This document shows, piece after piece, positions 1 to 5,708 of a stretch of DNA of 7,158 nt. Origin of the DNA: Burkholderiales bacterium (GTDB taxonomy: Bacteria; Pseudomonadota; Gammaproteobacteria; Burkholderiales; Burkholderiaceae_C); NCBI GenBank assembly GCA_947372225.1, contig CANBSV010000120.1:1-7158 (forward strand). Reading direction: 5' to 3'. The notes beneath the pieces were generated by a model that was not told where the DNA came from, ran no database searches, and saw only the letters and a list, made by a program, of their open reading frames with translations. Position 1 is the first letter of the stretch. Each line of letters opens with the position of its first letter. A program made the position numbers and the translations under genes.

Positions 1-2
1 CG

Positions 3-884
3 GTGCTGCTGTTCTCGTCGTCGATGTGGGGGCTGTCGTGGCTGCCGCTCAAGGCGTTTGCCGAACACGGGCTGTCCGGCCCGCTGCTGGCGATGTTGAG
101 CTATGGACTGGTGGGTCTGGTCGGTCTGCCCTGGCTGTGGCGCGAGCGCACGCTGTGGCTGCGCGACAAGCGGCTGTTGCTCGCGCTGGTCTTGCTGGGC
201 GGCTGGGGCAACGCGGCTTTCGTGAGCGCGCTGGTGCTGGGTGATGTCGTGCGCGTGATGCTGCTTTTTTATCTCGCACCGGTGTGGTCGGTGCTGGGCG
301 GTCGCATCTTTCTCGGCGAGTCGGTCTCGCCACGCCGCGCCGGCGCGGTGGCGCTGGCTTTGATAGGCGCCTTTTTGGTGGTCGGCGGTTTGTCGGTGTT
401 TGATGCGCCGCTTCACGCAGCGGATTTGTTGGCACTCACTTCGGGCATGGGTTTCGCTGGCAACAACATCGTGTCGCGCGCGGCACAGAACATCCCCACG
501 GCCACCAAGACCGTGGCGCTGTGCCTGGGCTGCGCCGCGGTGGCGTGTCTGATGATCGTCGCCGGCCCGGGCGCTGCGCTGGTGGCCATGCCGCCGGCGG
601 GCGTCGTCGCCGGGCTGCTGGCCTATTCGCTGCTTGGCTTGGCGCTCGTCATCGTGACCTGGCAATGGAGCGTGACCCGACTCGAAGCCGGCCGCTCGGG
701 CGTGCTGGCCATCGCCGAACTGCTGGTGGCGATGCTCACCGCCACGCTGATCGGCGACGAAGTCATGGTGCCGCGCGAATGGCTGGGTGCCGCTCTGATC
801 GTGGCCGCCGCGGTGCTGGAGGCCACCGACACCGGCGAATCCGTTTGCCTTCCCAACCCCATCACTCCCAAGGAAATCACATGA
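3..884 (+). CDS. DMT-superfamily (EamA) permease, 5' partial
   Basis: This is an inner-membrane transporter of the drug/metabolite transporter superfamily, which moves small metabolites. The substrate cannot be read from the sequence. The visible 293 residues are almost wholly hydrophobic, with about ten membrane segments near residues 1-16, 26-44, 56-75, 81-102, 112-130, 137-155, 169-187, 194-219, 228-250 and 258-273. The two EamA repeats are marked by matching G-E-x-V...R..G blocks at 105-125 and 251-273. The reading frame is open to the left edge and the first codon here is GTG inside the first helix. The true start is therefore upstream, with probably only a short N-terminal piece missing, since the family is usually about 290-310 residues. 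The stop overlaps the creatininase-like start in an ATGA, which ties this permease to the hydrolase operon as importer of the substrate or exporter of a product (inference). The family call is firm; the cargo is unknown. Confidence 0.9.
   Translation: MLLFSSSMWGLSWLPLKAFAEHGLSGPLLAMLSYGLVGLVGLPWLWRERTLWLRDKRLLLALVLLGGWGNAAFVSALVLGDVVRVMLLFYLAPVWSVLGGRIFLGESVSPRRAGAVALALIGAFLVVGGLSVFDAPLHAADLLALTSGMGFAGNNIVSRAAQNIPTATKTVALCLGCAAVACLMIVAGPGAALVAMPPAGVVAGLLAYSLLGLALVIVTWQWSVTRLEAGRSGVLAIAELLVAMLTATLIGDEVMVPREWLGAALIVAAAVLEATDTGESVCLPNPITPKEIT
870..875 (+). promoter_or_regulatory. Ribosome binding site of the creatininase-like gene
   Basis: AAGGAA lies 5 bases before the ATG at 881, inside the end of the permease gene. 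It fixes the start of the creatininase-like gene at 881 rather than at an upstream in-frame codon, and the protein from this start lines up with the N-terminus of known creatininases. Confidence 0.7.
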
Positions 885-1645
885 GCACCGTCTGGATGAA
901 TCAGCTGTCGTGGGTCGATTACGAAGCGCGCCTCAAGCGCGACCAGCCGGCCATCTTGCTGCCTGTGGGCGCACTCGAGCAGCACGGTCCGCACCTTCCG
1001 CTGGGCACCGACGGCATGCTCAGCTCCGCGGTGGCGGCGGATGCGGCCGCGCGCATCGGCGCGCTGGTGGCACCGGGCCTGTCGTACGGCTACAAGTCGC
1101 AGCCCAAGTGCGGCGGCGGCCAGCACTTTTGCGGCACCACCAGCGTTGACGCGGCCACCATGATCGGCTCGGTGCGCGATGCGGTGCGCGAATTCGCCCG
1201 CCACGGTGCGACCAAGCTGGTCATCGTCAACGGCCACTACGAGAACCAGTGGTTCATCACCGAAGGCATCGACCTCGGGCTGCGCGATGTGGGCGGCTCG
1301 TCCTCGCTGCAGGTCATGCGGCTCGAGTACTGGGACTTCCTGTCCGAGTCCACGCTGGCCACGGTGTTCCCCGATGGCTTCCCGGGCTTCGCGCTGGAAC
1401 ACGCTGCGGTCATCGAGACCTCGCTGATGCTGCACTACCACCCGAGTCTGGTGCGTCTCGATCTGATCCCCGAAGAGCCGCCGGTCGACTTCCCTCCGTA
1501 CGACGTCTACCCGACGCGCAAGCACTGGGTGCCGCTGTCGGGCGTGCTGTCGTCAGCGCGCGGCTCGAGCGCCGAAAAGGGTGTGGCGATGGCCAACGAG
1601 CTGTCGGTGCGCATTGCGGCGGCGATCACGCATGAGTTCGGCTGA
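881..1645 (+). CDS. Creatininase-family metal-dependent amidohydrolase
   Basis: This 254-residue cytosolic enzyme is predicted to hydrolyse a cyclic amide with two divalent metals. Compared from memory with Pseudomonas putida creatininase (creatinine + water to creatine), it matches over the whole length. Shared blocks include VGALEQHG, GYKSQ.K.GGG.HF.GTTS, NGHYEN, YWDF, EH..V.ETSLML and FPPYDV. The metal ligands E33, H35, D44, H119 and E121 are present, equivalent to P. putida 34, 36, 45, 120 and 122. W151 equals Trp154 and H174 equals His178. One key difference is that the substrate-gate Trp174 of creatininase is Phe170 here. The similarity is far closer to creatininase than to the mycofactocin (MftE) or FAPy deformylase (ArfB) branches. 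The gene overlaps the permease by 4 bases and the next hydrolase by 14, so translation is probably coupled. No creatinase gene is in the window. The family is certain, but creatinine as substrate is only plausible. Confidence 0.93.
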   Translation: MSTVWMNQLSWVDYEARLKRDQPAILLPVGALEQHGPHLPLGTDGMLSSAVAADAAARIGALVAPGLSYGYKSQPKCGGGQHFCGTTSVDAATMIGSVRDAVREFARHGATKLVIVNGHYENQWFITEGIDLGLRDVGGSSSLQVMRLEYWDFLSESTLATVFPDGFPGFALEHAAVIETSLMLHYHPSLVRLDLIPEEPPVDFPPYDVYPTRKHWVPLSGVLSSARGSSAEKGVAMANELSVRIAAAITHEFG

Positions 1646-2297
1646 GGTCAGCCTGCCGGCGATCACCGCCGCGCGCACCGCGCTGCTGGTGATCGACATG
1701 CAGCGCGATTTTCTGGACGCGCGCGGCTACGCGGCGCAAGCCGGTGTCGACGTGACCCGGCTGCGCGGCACGCTCGCACCGGTGCTCTCGCTCATCGAGG
1801 CCGCACGCGCGGTGGGCGTGCACATCGTCTACACCCGCGAGGGCCACCGCCCCGATTTGAGCGACTGCCCGCCGTCCAAGCTGGCACGCAGCCGCGCTGC
1901 CGGTGCCGAGATCGGCTCGGCGGGGCCGCTGGGGCGGCTGCTGGTGCGCGGCGAACATGGCCATGACCTGGTCGATGAGTTGCAGCCTCGCGGGGGCGAG
2001 CCGGTGCTCGACAAGCCCGGCTACAGCGCGTTTCACCAGACCGAGCTCGACCAGATCCTGCGCGGCTGGGGCGTCGACACCGTGATCCTGTGCGGCGTGA
2101 CCACCGAGGTCTGCGTGCACACCACGCTGCGCTCGGCCATCGACCACGGCCTGAACGCCATCACCGTGGCCGACGCCTGTGCTGCCTCCGAGCCGCAGCT
2201 CCAGGCCCCGGCATTGGCGATGATCGGCGCCGAAGGCGGCATCTTCGGATCTGTTGCCGACAGTAAGGCGCTGGTGGCGCTGATGGGCCGCGCGTGA
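1632..2297 (+). CDS. Isochorismatase-fold cysteine hydrolase, biuret hydrolase / N-carbamoylsarcosine amidase-like
   Basis: This 221-residue cytosolic amidohydrolase has the isochorismatase-like fold. The catalytic triad is D22 (in VIDMQRDF), K128 (in VLDKPGYSAF) and C161 (in CGVTTEVCVHTT, the usual cis-peptide loop). The spacings D-K 106 and K-C 33 are the same as I recall for Rhizobium biuret hydrolase BiuH (D36, K142, C175). It also shares with BiuH the TREGHRPDL block, the GP.GR.L.RGE.G.D segment and the GG.FGSV..S.ALV tail. N-carbamoylsarcosine amidohydrolase of the creatinine pathway belongs to the same superfamily. These enzymes cleave carbamoyl or ureido groups, releasing ammonia. At the position of BiuH Gln215 this protein has E201, so biuret may not be the substrate. 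The ATG at 1632 is chosen over the GTG at 1581 because the added N-terminus reads as out-of-frame creatininase code. The start has only a weak ribosome site and overlaps the upstream gene by 14 bases. Confidence 0.9.
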   Translation: MSSAEVSLPAITAARTALLVIDMQRDFLDARGYAAQAGVDVTRLRGTLAPVLSLIEAARAVGVHIVYTREGHRPDLSDCPPSKLARSRAAGAEIGSAGPLGRLLVRGEHGHDLVDELQPRGGEPVLDKPGYSAFHQTELDQILRGWGVDTVILCGVTTEVCVHTTLRSAIDHGLNAITVADACAASEPQLQAPALAMIGAEGGIFGSVADSKALVALMGRA

Positions 2298-2299
2298 AC

Positions 2300-2305
2300 A
2301 AGGAA
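2300..2305 (+). promoter_or_regulatory. Ribosome binding site of the MBL hydrolase gene
   Basis: AAGGAA lies 5 bases before the ATG at 2311, in the 13-base gap after the cysteine hydrolase stop. It has the same sequence and spacing as the site before the creatininase-like gene. Confidence 0.7.
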
Positions 2306-2310
2306 ACCCC

Positions 2311-3117
2311 ATGACGCAGGTACGCAAGCTGTGGCCGCTGCTCACGGCCACCCATCGCTACGACAAATCCATCTCGACCTACCAGCGCGGCCAGGGCCAG
2401 ATGATCGACGCGCCGATCCTGGCTTACCTGATCGAGACCGCCAACGGACGCATCCTCTATGACGTGGGCTGTGACCACGCCAAGATCGCCGATGCGGCGG
2501 TTCGTGCGCGGTATTACGAGACCCCGACCTTCGACTTTCCCGCGCCGACGATGACCGACGAGCAGCGCATTCCGCGCCATCTGGCGCGCCTGGGGCTCAC
2601 GCCGGCCGATGTCGATGTGATCTTCATCGGCCATCTGCACTTCGACCACGCGGGCGGCCTGCGCGATCTGCGCCGCTGCGGCTGCGGCGCCGAAATCCAT
2701 GTGCAGACCGACGAGATGACTGCTGCACGCAGCGGTGCCGACATCGCGGTGTTTGGCGATGACCTCATCGACGACGCGGGCGCGCCGCTGCAATTCCGGC
2801 AGCACACCGGCGAGTACACCGTGGTCCCCGGCGTGCAGGCCGTGGCCACGCCCGGCCACACCGCCGGCCACATGTCAATGTGGATCGAAATGCCCAAAGG
2901 CCAACCGATCCTGCTCGCCGGCGACGCGGCCGATCTGCAGGAAAACATCGACGACGAGGTGGCCCCCGGCACGCTGTGGCAAGGGCGCGAGTCGCAGGCC
3001 ATAGCCAGCATCCGCAAGCTCAAGTCGCTGGCCGCCGACACCGGCGCGTGGCTGTGGCCGAACCATGACTTCGAGTTCTACCGCTCGCTGCCGCCGTTCC
3101 CGCAGGCGTTCGAATGA
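2311..3117 (+). CDS. Metallo-beta-lactamase-fold hydrolase, N-acyl homoserine lactonase (AttM/AiiA-type) family
   Basis: This 268-residue dinuclear-metal hydrolase has no signal peptide, so it should act in the cytosol. The metal ligands are all present: H108, H110, D112 and H113 in HLHFDH, H183 in TPGHTAGH, D205 in AGDAAD and H252 in NHD. The N-terminal part, with a STYQRGQG segment and an AYLIE...GRILYDVGCD strand pair, is typical of the N-acyl homoserine lactonase family. Members open lactone rings of quorum signals or gamma-butyrolactone, but many are encoded in catabolic operons and have unrelated ester, lactone or amide substrates. Here the gene lies between two amidohydrolase genes and a gene of unknown function, with no luxI/luxR-type gene in the window, so a catabolic step is more likely than quorum quenching (inference). 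A Cys-Gly-Cys at 123-125, just after the metal motif, is an unusual detail. The stop overlaps the next gene as ATGA. Confidence 0.88.
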   Translation: MTQVRKLWPLLTATHRYDKSISTYQRGQGQMIDAPILAYLIETANGRILYDVGCDHAKIADAAVRARYYETPTFDFPAPTMTDEQRIPRHLARLGLTPADVDVIFIGHLHFDHAGGLRDLRRCGCGAEIHVQTDEMTAARSGADIAVFGDDLIDDAGAPLQFRQHTGEYTVVPGVQAVATPGHTAGHMSMWIEMPKGQPILLAGDAADLQENIDDEVAPGTLWQGRESQAIASIRKLKSLAADTGAWLWPNHDFEFYRSLPPFPQAFE

Positions 3118-3959
3118 CCGCCGCTCCTGACTTCGCCGACGTGCCCGAGCGCTACCGCGGCGTGTGGCGGCGCAACCAGCTCGACATTCCCGGCCTGCGC
3201 GACACCACCACCTGGGCGCGCTGGCTGCAAACCGCACGCTGGCACGCCGACCTGCGCGTGCCCGAAGCGACGCGCACGGCCGAGGTGCTCGGCTGCGTCG
3301 AGCCGCACCCCGCGCTGGCGCTGCACTCCGGTTTTTTCGGCCGCACCGAAGTGTTCTGGCCACCGCCGTCCGGCGAGCGCTGCACCTGGCACCGCCACCT
3401 CGACGTGCAGCCCGATCGCGGCCGGCCCGACACCGGCTGGATGGTGTTTGAGCGCCATGAGGGCATCGTGATCGAAACCGGCATGAACGGCGACTTTCGC
3501 GAGGAGTGGGAGCGCATTCCGAACTCCACCGGCCGCTCCATGGTCCTGGCTGAACTTGCGCCTGCGGCGACCGCCATCGCAGGCGAGGTCGCGCCTTGCG
3601 GCACGCGCTGGCTGCTCAGCGGCGACCACCTGATGCGCGTGCGCCCGCGCCAGACCGGCTGGCTTGCGGCGGACGGCACCCCGCTGCTGTGGCCCGAAGG
3701 CACCGAGCCTGGCGACACGCTGGCCACCGTGCTGTCACGCCATCCGCATGACGCTGCGGCGCTGCTCGGGTTCGAGATTTCGTACGGCCTGCTGCGCGAT
3801 GGGCACTGGCAGATCGAACACTCGACCCGTCCGGCGCTCGAGGGTCGCACCGAGGCGTTTGCCGCGCACCGCATCGACGAGCAGTGCGCCGAGCTCGCCG
3901 GCGCCTACCGCACGGCGTGGCGCGTCCTCGAGTGGGATGGCGACGAGCAGTTGCGTTGA
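3114..3959 (+). CDS. Conserved Trp-rich protein of unknown function (tentatively HRI1/lipocalin-like)
   Basis: This is a 281-residue soluble protein with no signal peptide or membrane segment. It is rich in Trp and Arg. Recognisable blocks are GVWRR at 16-20, DTTT at 30-33, WLQT at 37-40, DLRVP at 46-50, CTWHRHLDVQP at 90-100, DTGWMVFE at 106-113, EEWERIP at 130-136, LLSGDHLMRVRPR at 167-179 and FEISYG at 220-225. The alternation of short polar and aromatic stretches looks like an antiparallel beta-barrel. I recognise the pattern from uncharacterised bacterial proteins and, less surely, from the fungal HRI1 group. No catalytic motif is evident, so it may bind a ligand rather than catalyse. 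The ATG overlaps the stop of the MBL hydrolase gene by 4 bases with a poor ribosome site, so it is probably translated by coupling as the last gene of the operon. Its function is unknown; a role in handling the pathway's substrate is a guess. Confidence 0.8.
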   Translation: MTAAPDFADVPERYRGVWRRNQLDIPGLRDTTTWARWLQTARWHADLRVPEATRTAEVLGCVEPHPALALHSGFFGRTEVFWPPPSGERCTWHRHLDVQPDRGRPDTGWMVFERHEGIVIETGMNGDFREEWERIPNSTGRSMVLAELAPAATAIAGEVAPCGTRWLLSGDHLMRVRPRQTGWLAADGTPLLWPEGTEPGDTLATVLSRHPHDAAALLGFEISYGLLRDGHWQIEHSTRPALEGRTEAFAAHRIDEQCAELAGAYRTAWRVLEWDGDEQLR

Positions 3960-3981
3960 GTTGCGGCCCAAGCCGGTGACG

Positions 3982-3998
3982 CCGGATCGAAAATCCGG
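3982..3998 (+). terminator. Small hairpin after the hydrolase operon
   Basis: CCGGAT, a 5-base loop and ATCCGG form a perfect 6-base-pair stem 22 bases after the stop of the last operon gene. No run of T follows, so it is at best a weak intrinsic terminator. Being palindromic, it could instead be an operator for the next gene. Confidence 0.3.
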
Positions 3999-4030
3999 GG
4001 TGCCTGTGGTTCTGCTGCCAAACTCATCGG

Positions 4031-4660
4031 ATGCGTTGCTCACCGTTCACTGATCGTCCCCGGCGCCGTCTGGCGCGTGTGTTCCTCGCCGGATGGGCTG
4101 CGGCCTGGTTGGGCCTGAGCCCGCCCGCTCTGGCGCAGGTGCCCGACACCACGACCACCGAACTCACGCTGTACGGACTGCGCTTGAAGGACGCTTCGGT
4201 CGAAACCTTCGTCGCGGCCGCGAGCGCGGCAGGTGCCCAGGTGCTCAGCAGGCAGGCCGACGGCACCGTCTTTCTGGATGTGCGCGCGGCCGGCGTGCCG
4301 GCGCTGCAGCGCCTGACGCTGATCACCGACAAGTCCACGCTGGCGAGCGCGCAGTTCGTCATCAAGCCCTACGGCCAGGACAACGAGGCCTTGCGCCAGC
4401 TGCTGGTGCAAAAGTACGGATTGCCCTACACCGCCGAGGGCGCGCGGCGGCCGTTTCCGGGTTTCGCGGCACGCTTTGCACCGCGCGGCACCTTCGACTG
4501 GGCGTTTGCCGACGGCATGAGGCTCGTCTACCGGCAGCCGGCGCTCGGCGACAGCACGCTGTCGTACACCGATGCCGAGCGCGCCCGGCGCCACGCGGCG
4601 ACCGTGCCCCTGCCCGCGCGGGCAGGCTCGGCGAGCGAAGTGCCGGAAAACCGGTTCTGA
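4031..4660 (+). CDS. Exported (periplasmic) protein of unknown function
   Basis: This 209-residue protein starts with a basic stretch (residues 9-16, RPRRRLAR), then a hydrophobic core and an ALA cleavage site after residue 35, so it is predicted to be exported to the periplasm. The two arginines are not followed by the normal Tat pattern, so the Sec route is more likely. The mature part has a first half of about 80 residues (YGLRLKDASVETF, then a GTVFLDV strand). The second half carries a QKYGLP block near 130-136, a TFDWAFADGMRLVY segment and an LSYTD near the end. This layout recurs in uncharacterised secreted proteins of betaproteobacteria, but I cannot name the family. The ATG at 4031 has no good ribosome site; it is chosen because it gives a complete signal peptide. 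The gene begins 71 bases after the hydrolase operon and ends 29 bases before the GGDEF gene, with which it may be co-transcribed. Confidence 0.8.
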   Translation: MRCSPFTDRPRRRLARVFLAGWAAAWLGLSPPALAQVPDTTTTELTLYGLRLKDASVETFVAAASAAGAQVLSRQADGTVFLDVRAAGVPALQRLTLITDKSTLASAQFVIKPYGQDNEALRQLLVQKYGLPYTAEGARRPFPGFAARFAPRGTFDWAFADGMRLVYRQPALGDSTLSYTDAERARRHAATVPLPARAGSASEVPENRF

Positions 4661-4689
4661 CGTCGGGACCGGCGGCGTAGAGTCAAGCC

Positions 4690-5268
4690 ATGACGAACGC
4701 ATCCGAGCTGTTCCTCGACGGACTCACCGGGCTGTACAACCGGGCCTACTTTCTGGACCGCCTGAGCGAGGCCGCCGACGCGGCACAGGCAAAAAATCTG
4801 GCGCTGTCGCTGCTGCTGGTCGATCTGGACAACCTGTTTCTCATCAACCACGAGAAAGGTCGTCCCGCCGGCGATGTGGCGCTGCAGGCGCTGGCCGACA
4901 CGCTGCGCCGTTCGGCCCACGAGCATGAAACCGTGGCAAGGCTGACGGGTGACCAGTTCGCGATGCTGTTGCCCGGCAGCTCGCTGGCCACGGCCACGCA
5001 ATTTGCGCGGGCGATCCGAAGCCTGATCGGGCGTGCACACGAGGTGCACGCCGGTTTGGGTGCCATTGATGTGTGCATCGGGGTCGCGGCGCGACCGGCG
5101 CACAACGAGTGGGAGGCGGCCGATCTGCTTCAGATGGCCGAGTTGCGGCTGACATCGGCCAAACGCTCGCGACTCAGGCCGGGGCAGGAGCAGCAGGTGT
5201 GGGCCGGGCCGCCGCAGTCATCCGGCGACGACGATGCTGAAGACGGGGGCGGTTCAGGCTCGCAGTGA
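4690..5268 (+). CDS. Stand-alone degenerate GGDEF-domain protein
   Basis: This 192-residue protein is essentially one GGDEF domain with no sensor domain, signal peptide or membrane segment. Such domains make cyclic di-GMP from two GTP when intact. The DGLTGLYNRAYF opening (10-21), D45/D47, N53 and D62 are conserved, as are the late GVAA and AK motifs. The signature itself is TGDQF at 86-90 instead of GG(D/E)EF. The phosphate-binding Lys of the FK motif (PleD Lys332) is Phe50, the His of the GH pair is Arg58, and the inhibitory RxxD is HxxE at 77-80. Catalytic activity is therefore doubtful, though D88 (third signature residue) is kept. The protein may bind GTP or a partner instead. The C-terminal tail, from about residue 165, is Gln/Gly/Asp-rich and probably disordered. 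The ATG at 4690 has only a weak ribosome site. The family is certain; an inactive state is inferred. Confidence 0.9.
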   Translation: MTNASELFLDGLTGLYNRAYFLDRLSEAADAAQAKNLALSLLLVDLDNLFLINHEKGRPAGDVALQALADTLRRSAHEHETVARLTGDQFAMLLPGSSLATATQFARAIRSLIGRAHEVHAGLGAIDVCIGVAARPAHNEWEAADLLQMAELRLTSAKRSRLRPGQEQQVWAGPPQSSGDDDAEDGGGSGSQ

Positions 5269-5285
5269 ACGCGCGACGCGGGTCG

Positions 5286-5304
5286 GGCTCGCCAGCGGCG
5301 AGCC
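5286..5304. terminator. GC-rich hairpin between convergent genes
   Basis: GGCTCGCC, the loop AGC and GGCGAGCC form a perfect 8-base-pair stem. It lies 17 bases after the stop of the GGDEF gene and 6 bases beyond the stop of the opposite-strand small gene. The position fits a shared two-way terminator. No T-run follows on either strand, so the call rests on stem strength and location. Confidence 0.5.
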
Positions 5305-5310
5305 GGTGGT

Positions 5311-5592
5311 TCAGACCGCGATCGGCAATTGCCAGCGGGCCATGGCGGCCTCGCCGATTTCACTGGCGCGCACCATGTCGGCCAGAAACAAGTGCGCCGC
5401 ACGGTCGATGCACTCTTGAAGTTCCACCGAGTTGGCGTATTCCTGCCGGGCGTCATCGATCACCAGTCGCGACAACGAGGTGTGCTTGAGCAAGATCGCC
5501 TGGATGTGCCGGCACACCACGTATTCAAAGACGAAGGTCCGATCCACGTCGATCTTGGCGGCAACGGCGAACACGATGTTCTCAAGCTTCAT
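5311..5592 (-). CDS. Small hypothetical protein, 93 residues
   Basis: I do not recognise this protein. The ATG at 5592 is preceded by GGAG with a 5-base gap, which makes it the best start; the longer upstream extension of the same frame has no such site. Coding is supported by codon use: by hand count only 16 of 93 codons end in A or T. The protein is acidic to neutral, has no signal peptide and looks mostly helical. It has an N-terminal beta/alpha-like start (MKLENIVFAVAAKIDVD), then VFEYVVCRHIQAILL and a helical second half with QEYANSVELQECIDRAA. Two Cys are at residues 27 and 61. The gene is less GC-rich than its neighbours. It lies alone on the minus strand, convergent with the GGDEF gene and 116 bases downstream of the pabB-pabC stop. 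A link to either neighbour is not evident. Confidence 0.7.
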   Translation of the reverse strand: MKLENIVFAVAAKIDVDRTFVFEYVVCRHIQAILLKHTSLSRLVIDDARQEYANSVELQECIDRAAHLFLADMVRASEIGEAAMARWQLPIAV

Positions 5593-5708
5593 GGGGACTC
5601 CAGTCGATGCATTCATTTCTGGGCGGGCCGGCCAACGCGCCGCCGCCATGAAATCTTTATCGGCTGTTACCGCCCACACGTGAGCCCGAAGTTCACCGCT
5701 GCGGATGA
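5593..5708. other. Intergenic spacer between pabB-pabC and the small gene
   Basis: These 116 bases separate two minus-strand genes and should hold the promoter of the small gene, or carry read-through from pabB-pabC. I see a locally AT-richer patch around 5650-5660 but no convincing -35/-10 pair. There is no strong hairpin that would terminate pabB-pabC. Confidence 0.4.
5598..5601 (-). promoter_or_regulatory. Ribosome binding site deciding the small-gene start
   Basis: GGAG on the minus strand stands 5 bases before the ATG at 5592-5590. It is the reason for choosing the 93-residue form over the 152-residue reading of the same open frame. Confidence 0.6.

Noticed and set aside
623..1525. A 300-residue open frame on the minus strand opposite the permease and creatininase-like genes.
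   Set aside because: High GC content makes long antisense frames common. The plus-strand proteins here have clear family motifs and the antisense product has none.
881..1645. Mycofactocin maturation peptidase (MftE) or FAPy deformylase (ArfB) as the identity of the creatininase-family gene.
   Set aside because: The GYKSQ, GTTS, GHYEN, YWDF and FPPYDV blocks follow true creatininase closely, and no mycofactocin or deazaflavin genes are nearby.
4031..4090. A twin-arginine (Tat) signal in the exported protein.
   Set aside because: The RRR is followed by Leu-Ala rather than the usual x-F-L-K pattern, and no cofactor-binding domain follows.
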